A stretch of DNA of 19,714 nt from contig JAJXVP010000032.1 of the NCBI GenBank assembly GCA_021782055.1, positions 1 to 19,714 on the forward strand, given 5' to 3'. This document shows positions 1-5,906 of the stretch, piece by piece. Under the pieces are notes generated by a model. That model searched no databases. It saw only the letters and a list, made by a program, of their open reading frames with translations, and was not told the DNA's origin. Both the position numbers and the translations under genes were made by a program. This stretch comes from a bacterium. Lineage in GTDB: Bacteria; Spirochaetota; Spirochaetia; JABEVK01. How positions within the stretch are numbered: position 1 is the first letter of the stretch; each line of letters starts with the position of its first letter.

Positions 1-1124
1 CGCTCGTCGGCGATTCTGAAGAGTTTCACCCCCTTCCTGGCGAAGACGTCCACGAGGTTGCCGTCGGCCCCGTCCATGCTGGGGTGATCGAACCAGGACA
101 TTTTCGCTTTCAATGCCGGGGCGAAACTGTATATCGCCTCGAGATCGCCTTGGGCTACCAACACCGTGGTCTTGAAAGCGCCTGGGAAGGGGGCCCCAAC
201 CCCCGAACACGCCACTATGCTGAAACCTTGGCCGGGGACACGACGATTGCCCACACGACCGCCTATGCCCGTATCCTCGAAGCCCTCTCGGGGACCAGAG
301 TACCCCTTCGAGCCGAAGCCCTGCGGGCCCTAGGTCTAGAGCTAGAACGGTTAGCTAACCATGTTGGCGACCTGGGGGCTTTGGCCGGTGACACAGGGTA
401 CCTCCCCACGGCAAGCTTTTGTGGCAGAATTCGAGGAGATTTTCTTAATCTTACCGCTCTCGTCTGTGGCAACCGTTTTGGCCGAGGGTGGGTCGTTCCT
501 GGGGGTGTGGCCTTCGACGTCGACAAACCGCGCGCGGCAGAACTCCTAAAACGCTTAGATATTTTGACAAAAGAGACCAACGATGCGGTCAATCTTCTTT
601 GGTCAACTTCGTCGGTTTTAGCGCGAATGGAGCATATTGGCCCCGTCACCCGTGAGCAAGCCCAAACCCTGGGGTTGGTGGGTCCCGCCGCTCGCGCCAG
701 CGGCCTGGTGCGCGACGTCCGCTTTGACCAACCGGTGGGTCTGTACCGGTTTCAACAGATTCCCGTGTCGACCTACGATACGGGTGATGTGTTTTCACGG
801 GCGTATGTCCGCTGGCTCGAAATTCAAAAATCCTTGGTCTTTGTGCATGACCTAGTTAAAAACCTCCCTTCGGGTGCCCTGAATGCTCCCGTGGGGGCCC
901 TGAAACCAAACCATCTGGCAGTAGCCCTTGAAGAGGCTTGGCGGGGCGAAGCCGCTCACGCCGCCTGGACGTCCAGCGACGGCAAGCTAGCCCGCTACAA
1001 GGTGATTGACCCGTCCTTTCACAATTGGACGGCCCTGGAATGGGCGCTAAAAGGTCAGGAAATTTCTGATTTCCCGCTCTGCAACAAAAGCTTTAACCTT
1101 TCGTATTGCGGACACGATTTATGA
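1..1124 (+). CDS. Energy-converting-hydrogenase-related (Ehr-like) large subunit, NuoD/HyfG family, 5' truncated
   Basis: The reading frame is open from the first base (codons in phase with position 3), so the GTG at 84 is internal and the true start lies outside the window. The translation begins LVGDSEEFHPLPGEDVHEV and runs into GPVHAGVIEPGHFRF, the N-terminal signature of the 49-kDa/NuoD and group 4 [NiFe]-hydrogenase large subunits. The CxxC pairs that hold Ni-Fe are missing. The first site reads ETLAGDTTIAH where hydrogenases have ERVCGICSxxH. The second reads DPSFHNW where they have DPCxxC. The end DFPLCNKSFNLSYCGHDL resembles what I recall of Ehr complexes, the energy-converting-hydrogenase-related relatives that lack the metal ligands. 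The protein should sit on the cytoplasmic arm of a membrane complex, facing the small subunit encoded next. An N-terminal NuoC-like domain may exist upstream of the window. The family is secure; the reaction is unknown. Confidence 0.88.
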   Translation, partial: LVGDSEEFHPLPGEDVHEVAVGPVHAGVIEPGHFRFQCRGETVYRLEIALGYQHRGLESAWEGGPNPRTRHYAETLAGDTTIAHTTAYARILEALSGTRVPLRAEALRALGLELERLANHVGDLGALAGDTGYLPTASFCGRIRGDFLNLTALVCGNRFGRGWVVPGGVAFDVDKPRAAELLKRLDILTKETNDAVNLLWSTSSVLARMEHIGPVTREQAQTLGLVGPAARASGLVRDVRFDQPVGLYRFQQIPVSTYDTGDVFSRAYVRWLEIQKSLVFVHDLVKNLPSGALNAPVGALKPNHLAVALEEAWRGEAAHAAWTSSDGKLARYKVIDPSFHNWTALEWALKGQEISDFPLCNKSFNLSYCGHDL

Positions 1125-1136
1125 CAGGAGTCTGAC

Positions 1137-1907
1137 ATGTTACGCTCACTGCTCACACGTTTAACCCAAGGACACAGGACAATCGGTTACCCCCATAAGG
1201 CGCCCCCTGCCCTCTCGGACCGATACCGGGGCCGCCCTTATGCCGACACTTCGCGCTGTCCCAGTGGCTGTCAGGCCTGTGTTCAAGCCTGCCCGGTGAA
1301 CGCCCTTCACACCCAAAACGGCCAGCTCCAGGTCGATCTGGGTGCCTGTCTGTTCTGCACCGATTGCCAGACGGCTTGTCCCGAAAAAATCCTCGAGTTT
1401 ACCCCCGAGTTTCGCATGGCGTCTCGCGAGCGAAAGGGCTTGGTCGTTCCACTAGCCGAAAAAGGAGCACTTACCCCCGAAGCCTTTGCCCGCGAAATAC
1501 GACGATTGTTGGGCCGCAGTCTCAAAATCCGCGTAGTGAGTGCGGGCGGCTGTAACGCCTGCGAAGCCGACGTCAATGTGTTGTCCACGATTGGCTGGGA
1601 TTGGGGGCGGTTTGGTATTCAAATCGTGGCTTCGCCAAGGCACGCCGACGTCCTTTTACTGACGGGCCCGGTTACCAACAACATGGAGCTGGCCGTGCAA
1701 AAAACCTACGCCGCCATGCCCGAACCTAAGCTCGTCGTCGCGGTGGGTTCGTGCGCGATTGCAGGGGGCCCCTTCGCGGGCCACCAAAGCGTTCGAGGCG
1801 GTGCTGAGCAGGTGCTAAAAGTCGACTTGTATATTCCCGGCTGTCCGCCGCATCCTTTAACCATTCTTGATGGTCTGTTACGATCATTAAACAAAATCAA
1901 GCGTTAA
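1137..1907 (+). CDS. Ferredoxin-NuoB/HyfI small-subunit fusion of the Ehr-like complex
   Basis: A 256-residue protein made of two parts. Residues about 41-81 are a two-cluster ferredoxin: C41-x3-C45-x2-C48-x3-C52P, then C71-x2-C74-x2-C77-x3-C81P. Residues 130-256 are a 20-kDa NuoB/hydrogenase small subunit with CNAC (C139, C142), GSCAI (C206) and PGCPP (C236), enough for the proximal [4Fe-4S] cluster. The CxxC spacing is the hydrogenase form, not the adjacent CC of true NuoB. It should carry electrons through three [4Fe-4S] clusters to the interface with the large subunit. The ATG at 1137 is preceded by AGGAG at 1126-1130, only 12 nt after the upstream stop, so the two are co-translated. Fusing the NuoI-like and NuoB-like modules is a compact arrangement compared with separate hyfH and hyfI genes. 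Confidence 0.9.
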   Translation: MLRSLLTRLTQGHRTIGYPHKAPPALSDRYRGRPYADTSRCPSGCQACVQACPVNALHTQNGQLQVDLGACLFCTDCQTACPEKILEFTPEFRMASRERKGLVVPLAEKGALTPEAFAREIRRLLGRSLKIRVVSAGGCNACEADVNVLSTIGWDWGRFGIQIVASPRHADVLLLTGPVTNNMELAVQKTYAAMPEPKLVVAVGSCAIAGGPFAGHQSVRGGAEQVLKVDLYIPGCPPHPLTILDGLLRSLNKIKR

Positions 1908-1926
1908 ATAAATCTAGGAGGCAGCC

Positions 1927-2727
1927 TTGATTATCCTCGGCTATATTTTTTCTTTATTGATCGGCGTGAGTCTCGGTCTGATTGGAGCCGGAGGCTCCAT
2001 TTTGACCGTTCCAGTACTCGTGTACTTGATGGCCATTCCGCCGGTCTTGGCTACCGCCTACTCGCTTTTTATCGTGGGGACGACCGCTCTGGTGGGCTCG
2101 TTTCGTTTTATGCACCGAAAACAAGTCAGTTTTAAAACGGCCTTGGTCTTTGCGCTGCCTGCCTTTTTGGCAGTCTTTTTTACCAGGCTGTGGCTCGTAC
2201 CCTCCCTGCCCCACGTGCTGTTCACCTGGGGCTCGTTCAGCCTTACCAAAGATGTCTTTATCATGGTTTTGTTCGCCATCCTCATGTTGGCCGCCTCGAT
2301 CTCGATGATCCGAAGCGGAACCGCTCAAGATGACGAGGCAGAAACCTTTGTGCCCCAGTACAACCTCCCTCTCATCATCGGCGAAGGGCTTCTGGTGGGC
2401 GTACTGACCGGCATGGTCGGTGCCGGCGGAGGCTTTTTGATTATCCCCGCTCTAGTCATGTTGGCCCGACTTCCCATGAAAATTGCCGTCGGCACTTCGC
2501 TTTTAGTCATTGCGATCAACTCGCTTTTGGGCTTTTTGGGCGACGTAGGCGCGCATGGACAAAATATCAACTGGACGTTTTTACTGATCTTTACCGTTTT
2601 GCCCGTGGGGGGCATCTTTATCGGTGCCGCCCTAACCAAGGTCATCTCGGGTGCCAAACTCAAAAAAGGCTTCGGTTGGTTTGTTCTGGTGATGGGCGCC
2701 GCCATTCTTTTAAAAGAGCTCTTGTGA
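1927..2727 (+). CDS. TSUP (TauE/SafE) family membrane permease
   Basis: A 266-residue, strongly hydrophobic protein. It carries the internal two-fold repeat of the TSUP family: GLIGAGGSILTVPVLVYL near residue 18 and GMVGAGGGFLIIPALVML near residue 161. Each is followed by a conserved AT/GTS segment, and the two halves are joined by a charged cytoplasmic loop (SGTAQDDEAET). Members export or import sulfite, sulfoacetate, thiosulfate or related anions; the substrate cannot be read from sequence. The start is TTG at 1927, chosen because AGGAGG at 1916-1921 lies 5 nt upstream and no ATG or GTG fits as well. It lies 19 nt after the small-subunit gene on the same strand, so it is probably in the same transcript, although no functional link to Ehr complexes is known to me. 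Its final codons and stop are the first unit of an 18-bp tandem duplication. Confidence 0.88.
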   Translation: MIILGYIFSLLIGVSLGLIGAGGSILTVPVLVYLMAIPPVLATAYSLFIVGTTALVGSFRFMHRKQVSFKTALVFALPAFLAVFFTRLWLVPSLPHVLFTWGSFSLTKDVFIMVLFAILMLAASISMIRSGTAQDDEAETFVPQYNLPLIIGEGLLVGVLTGMVGAGGGFLIIPALVMLARLPMKIAVGTSLLVIAINSLLGFLGDVGAHGQNINWTFLLIFTVLPVGGIFIGAALTKVISGAKLKKGFGWFVLVMGAAILLKELL

Positions 2728-2745
2728 TTAAAAGAACTCTTGTGA
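2710..2745. repeat. 18-bp tandem duplication spanning the TSUP stop codon
   Basis: Two adjacent 18-bp units, TTAAAAGAGCTCTTGTGA (2710-2727) and TTAAAAGAACTCTTGTGA (2728-2745), differ at one base. The first unit encodes the last five residues and the TGA of the permease. The second is a non-coding copy in the short gap before the convergent zinc-ribbon gene. Because each unit carries an in-phase TGA, the copy would give the same C-terminus if the first stop were read through. Confidence 0.9.
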
Positions 2746-2771
2746 ACACGCTAAAGCGGCAGCAAGTCGCG

Positions 2772-2975
2772 CTAGGGCGCGGTAAAGATGGGGTGCAACT
2801 CGCTTGCCAAGCGCTCTTCGGCCACATGCCGAGCCAAGAATTGAAACTTGTGGCGGCAGTGGGGGCATGAAAGCGGGTAGCCGTTGGCAAAGGCTGTTCG
2901 TTGCGGGATGTCAAACGCCAGGGGCTGGCCGCAAGCGGGGCAAAACTTCGGCAGGTCATCAAAGAGGCTTTTCAT
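2772..2975 (-). CDS. Small zinc-ribbon protein, function unknown
   Basis: A 67-residue protein beginning MKSLFDDLPKFCPACGQPL. It has two CxxC knuckles, CPAC and CPHC, about 25 residues apart, as in a single zinc ribbon, and then a short charged helix (ARHVAEERLASEL). The ATG at 2975 overlaps the stop of the upstream kinase-like gene as ATGA, so it is translationally coupled. A longer frame from 2990 exists but adds only five residues inside the kinase gene. I do not recognise a named family. It is the last gene of the murC-yicC-kinase operon, so it may bind RNA or a protein partner connected with those functions; that is inference from position only. Confidence 0.75.
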   Translation of the reverse strand: MKSLFDDLPKFCPACGQPLAFDIPQRTAFANGYPLSCPHCRHKFQFLARHVAEERLASELHPIFTAP

Positions 2976-3520
2976 AGCAAAGCCTCCCACGCCTGAACGA
3001 TCAGGCCCACAATCTCGTCAGGGGTCTGTCGCGAAACATCAATAACAAGGTTGGCTGGTTTTTGGGCGTCATTATCGATCTGGTAAAGCTTGAGGTAGCG
3101 ATCATGGTCACGCTGATCACGCTCTCGTGTCGCCTCCAAGACCGCCTCGTCAAGTTCGCCGCCCTCACGCTGATAGATGCGAGCCGCACGAACTTCGAGC
3201 GGGGCTTCGAGCCACACACGGAGGCGAGCTTCTTTCCAGAGCCAGATGGCGAGCCGCGAGGCCAGCACGCTGGGAGCGGCGTTGGCACGTTCAATTTGTC
3301 TCTGGTCTACTAAGTAGTCCCACTTGGGGTCGTGTTCGGCTTCTTTAGCAATTTGGGCCAAGGGCAGGCCTAACTCCTGCGACAAAGAACGAAAGGTGTA
3401 GTTTACGACCTGAGCCCCAAGGCGCTGGGCTAAAAGGGTACTGACAGTGGTGTTGCCACAGCCGCTTTTTCCCGAGACAGCAATACGGATGGGCTGGTGC
3501 AAGACGAGATTATTCGACAT
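2972..3520 (-). CDS. Cytidylate-kinase-like P-loop protein
   Basis: About 182 residues from the ATG at 3520, which overlaps the end of the yicC-family gene and has GGGAG about 10 nt upstream; an upstream ATG at 3553 is less likely. The N-terminus IRIAVSGKSGCGNTTVS is the nucleotide-binding loop of the Cmk-like NMP kinases. RVWLEAPLEVRAARIYQRE and RERDQRDHDRYLKLY match the substrate and lid region (RxxRD/RDxxD) of cytidylate kinases. The loop is unusual: the canonical GxxGxGK[ST] lysine is replaced by asparagine (GCGNT), with a lysine earlier in the loop. It is therefore best called Cmk-like rather than proven CMP kinase. It may phosphorylate CMP/dCMP or be a specialised relative. Its place after the YicC-family gene is compatible with a role in nucleotide recycling from RNA. 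Confidence 0.78.
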   Translation of the reverse strand: MSNNLVLHQPIRIAVSGKSGCGNTTVSTLLAQRLGAQVVNYTFRSLSQELGLPLAQIAKEAEHDPKWDYLVDQRQIERANAAPSVLASRLAIWLWKEARLRVWLEAPLEVRAARIYQREGGELDEAVLEATRERDQRDHDRYLKLYQIDNDAQKPANLVIDVSRQTPDEIVGLIVQAWEALL

Positions 3521-4373
3521 TTCTGGCCTGCTCCCGAATGTTTTCAAGGGCATCTTTTAAGGCCACCACCCGTTGCTGAACCTCAGAGAAGGTAGTCTTA
3601 GAGCCTATCGTATTGATTTCACGTCCCATTTCCTGACACAAAAAATCCAGCCGTTTTCCTATCGGCCCCTGTTCTAGAAACAACACCTCGCAGGCGTCCA
3701 GGTGCGATTTTAAACGGACAAGTTCTTCGTGTACGCCCGAACGCATCAAAAGCACGGCGGTTTCGGTCGCGATTCGATTGTCATCCACCTCGGCCGCCAA
3801 TTCCGCGAACTTACGTTTTAAGGTTTCGCGGAACACCTCTTCCATATCAGCACTGCGAGCCTCGATGGCGGTTTGACCCTCCCGCAAGATAGCAAGCTGA
3901 CCGCGAATATCGGCTTCTAAACGCGCGCCTTCGGCACGACGGGTGGCCGCAAAGGCCGACCACAGGGCGTCCAACGAAGCCTCAAGCGCGGACCAAACTT
4001 CTTCGGGTTTTACAGGGTCGTCGGCCAAAAGCACCCCGGGACGGTCGGCAAGATCAGCCCAGGTGATTTTACCCGGCAACTTAGAGACCGCGCGAAGGCT
4101 TTCGAGCGCGGCTTTCCAGGAACGAACGGCGTCAGCGTCTACGCGCAACGGGTTTGTTCCCGACTTTTCTTTAAAGCGTACCGTAAATTCCACCCGGCCA
4201 CGGAGAGCCTGCGAAGCCAATTGCTCGCGTAGCTTGCCCTCCCAACGGGCCAAGGCCGGAGGCAGGGTGACAAATAAGTCCAAGTAACGGTTGTTGTAGC
4301 TTTTTAGCTCTACTGCTAAAACAAATTTCTCGGTTTGAGTCTCGGTAAACGCAAAGCCAGTCATGCTGATCAT
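3510..4373 (-). CDS. yicC: YicC/YloC family endoribonuclease
   Basis: A 287-residue protein, the normal length for the family. It has the N-terminal MTGFA signature (M4 onward), AVELKSYNNRYLDL near residue 23, RGRVEFTVRF near 59, and the DUF1732 C-terminal block GKRLDFLCQEMGREINTIGS followed by a conserved VVALKDALENIREQARNVE tail. YicC/YloC proteins are metal-dependent endoribonucleases implicated in RNA turnover and stationary-phase survival. The ATG at 4373 overlaps the murC stop (ATGA). Two codons downstream a second ATG gives the usual MTGFA start, so either may be used. No truncation or frameshift is seen. The cytoplasmic role is inferred from family knowledge. Confidence 0.93.
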   Translation of the reverse strand: MISMTGFAFTETQTEKFVLAVELKSYNNRYLDLFVTLPPALARWEGKLREQLASQALRGRVEFTVRFKEKSGTNPLRVDADAVRSWKAALESLRAVSKLPGKITWADLADRPGVLLADDPVKPEEVWSALEASLDALWSAFAATRRAEGARLEADIRGQLAILREGQTAIEARSADMEEVFRETLKRKFAELAAEVDDNRIATETAVLLMRSGVHEELVRLKSHLDACEVLFLEQGPIGKRLDFLCQEMGREINTIGSKTTFSEVQQRVVALKDALENIREQARNVE

Positions 4374-5836
4374 AGAGCTTCACCACCCTTGCCCGCGCGG
4401 CGCTCTAAAAAAGCTCTGCCCACTTTCCAGTTGTCGCCAGCCCCCATCGTGACTAACAGATCCCCCTCGTGCAAGGACTCAAGATAGTACGGTAAGGCGT
4501 CCAGAGGTTCCTCAAAGTATCTGACGGCCCCCCTGAGGTTCCGGGTTCGATCGTAGAGCAGGCGACCTGTGGTGACACCGTCCCAAGTTTCTCGCGCCGA
4601 GGCATAAATCTTGTGCAAAATCACCTCATCGGCACTTTCTAACGAAGTGGCAAACTCCTCTAAGAGGGTTTTCGTTCGGCTATAGGTGTGGCTCATGAAG
4701 TCGACCACCAAGCGGCGGTCCGGGTAAAACTCTCGAAGACCCTCCAACGTAGTCTTGACTGCCGTGGGGTGGTGGCCGTAATCGTCCATAACCAGAACAC
4801 CGCCGACCTCACCGACAATCTGGGAACGGCGTCTTGAGCCGCGAAAGCCTTCGAGGGCCTGCGCCACGCGAGCGATTTCGACTTCGTTTGGCCAACGGCC
4901 CTGGTCATCCTTAAACAAAGAAAAGGCCAAAGCGCAGGCCCCCGCGGCATTGACGATGTTATGGCGTCCGGGAATGGTGAGCCCGAGCGGCGTACTCCAG
5001 CCCTGCAACGAAAACCGCACTCGGCCCGGATGAAAGTCAATCGCTTTTACCTGAAAGGGACTGTCTTGGGCAGAAAGGCCGTAGGCAACCAGAACGATAT
5101 CGGGTCTCGCTGTTTTAACGTGATCGGCTAACCTGACCGCCCCTGGTTCATCGGCGCAAAAGATCAGGGTTCCCCCTTGGGGCAGACGCTGAGCGTATTC
5201 CCAAAAAGCGGCTTCGATATCGGCTTCATCACGAAAGTAGTCCGTGTGATCAAGCTCAATACTGGTACAAAGAATCTTCGACGGGTGAAAATCTAAAAAG
5301 TTGCGTCGGTATTCACAGGTTTCGGCGACAAACCAACGCTTTCCGAGGCGGAGGGTCGCCCGCTCGCCAAAGTCCGGCACCAGCGATCCGGCCAAGACCG
5401 AGGCGTCAAGAGCCAAGGCTCGTATCACGACGCCCGTCATCGCTGTGGTGGTCGTTTTGCCATGAACACCCGAAATTCCGGCGGCGCCCGAAGGGGCAAA
5501 GCGAAGCGAAAACGCACCTAAAGCCTGGGTGTAGGTCAACACCGGGAGGCCCAGAGCCCTGGCTTTAAGCAGTTCCGGGTGGGTCTCGGGGTTGTAGGCG
5601 GCAGAATAAATCACCAAATCCGCTGTTGAAGGCACATTATCGGGAGCAAAACCCTCGAAATATGGAACCTTTAAAGCTGTCAAAATCTCGTCAGTAAAAA
5701 ACTTGTCGGCAACATCACTGCCGCTCAGTTCAACCCCTTGGTCGACCAGGAGTTCAGCAAGTGCGGCCATACCTGTGCCCTTAATCCCTACCATGTATAC
5801 CCGCTTGGCGCGGCGCAAAAGCTCATCAGAGTCCAT
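4370..5836 (-). CDS. murC: UDP-N-acetylmuramate--L-alanine ligase (MurC family)
   Basis: A 488-residue Mur ligase. Order of parts: Rossmann-like UDP-binding domain with VYMVGIKGTGMAALAELL near residue 13; ATP P-loop GVHGKTTTT near 123-131; AETCEYRRNFLDFHP near 171-185 and IELDHTDYF near 193; C-terminal domain with DDYGHHPTAVKTTLEGLREF. It should add L-alanine to UDP-MurNAc in the cytoplasm, committing the precursor to peptidoglycan. The central stretch differs from the usual MurC EADESD motif, so a Mpl-type recycling ligase is a less likely alternative. The length and HGKTTTT favour MurC. The start at 5836 is chosen because it begins just before the Rossmann strand and 6 nt after a good -10 box. 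The frame extends to 5974, but only through the divergent gene. First gene of a four-gene operon. Confidence 0.88.
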   Translation of the reverse strand: MDSDELLRRAKRVYMVGIKGTGMAALAELLVDQGVELSGSDVADKFFTDEILTALKVPYFEGFAPDNVPSTADLVIYSAAYNPETHPELLKARALGLPVLTYTQALGAFSLRFAPSGAAGISGVHGKTTTTAMTGVVIRALALDASVLAGSLVPDFGERATLRLGKRWFVAETCEYRRNFLDFHPSKILCTSIELDHTDYFRDEADIEAAFWEYAQRLPQGGTLIFCADEPGAVRLADHVKTARPDIVLVAYGLSAQDSPFQVKAIDFHPGRVRFSLQGWSTPLGLTIPGRHNIVNAAGACALAFSLFKDDQGRWPNEVEIARVAQALEGFRGSRRRSQIVGEVGGVLVMDDYGHHPTAVKTTLEGLREFYPDRRLVVDFMSHTYSRTKTLLEEFATSLESADEVILHKIYASARETWDGVTTGRLLYDRTRNLRGAVRYFEEPLDALPYYLESLHEGDLLVTMGAGDNWKVGRAFLERRAGKGGEAL

Positions 5837-5842
5837 TTCTTT

Positions 5843-5871
5843 ACCATAAAGAGGGCAAGGTGAATTGACAA
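5843..5871 (-). promoter_or_regulatory. Sigma70-type promoter of murC operon, likely leaderless
   Basis: On the minus strand TTGTCA (5871-5866), 17 nt spacer, TATGGT (5848-5843). Six bases separate the -10 box from the murC ATG, which puts the predicted +1 at the A of the start codon. No Shine-Dalgarno fits in between. The -35 box shares its bases with the -35 of the divergent methyltransferase promoter. Confidence 0.5.
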
Positions 5872-5895
5872 GGCCTCGGACAAGCCGAGTATGCT
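5865..5895 (+). promoter_or_regulatory. Divergent promoter of the DNA methyltransferase gene
   Basis: A perfect TTGACA at 5865-5870 and TATGCT at 5890-5895, with a longer than ideal 19-nt spacer. The ATG at 5907 is 11 nt after the -10, so any leader would be about 5 nt. The -35 bases are the same ones read as TTGTCA by the opposing murC promoter. Confidence 0.4.
5875..5889. repeat. Inverted repeat inside the methyltransferase promoter spacer
   Basis: CTCGG-ACAAG-CCGAG is a perfect 5-bp inverted repeat that fills the spacer between the candidate -35 and -10 boxes of the plus-strand promoter. It is well placed for a repressor or autoregulator, but short enough to be chance. Confidence 0.35.
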
Positions 5896-5906
5896 CCGAA
5901 AAACTC

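Noticed and set aside
84..86. GTG as the start of the large-subunit gene
   Set aside because: The frame is open and family-like (GPVHAG just before it) back to the window edge, so the GTG is internal.
1..1907. A functional [NiFe] hydrogenase
   Set aside because: The large subunit has none of the four cysteine ligands, so hydrogen chemistry at a Ni-Fe centre is not supported.
2728..2771. Intrinsic terminator between the convergent permease and zinc-ribbon genes
   Set aside because: The gap is mostly the 18-bp repeat copy. The only stem (GCGC-TAGG-GCGC at about 2770) is 4 bp and lacks a T-run.
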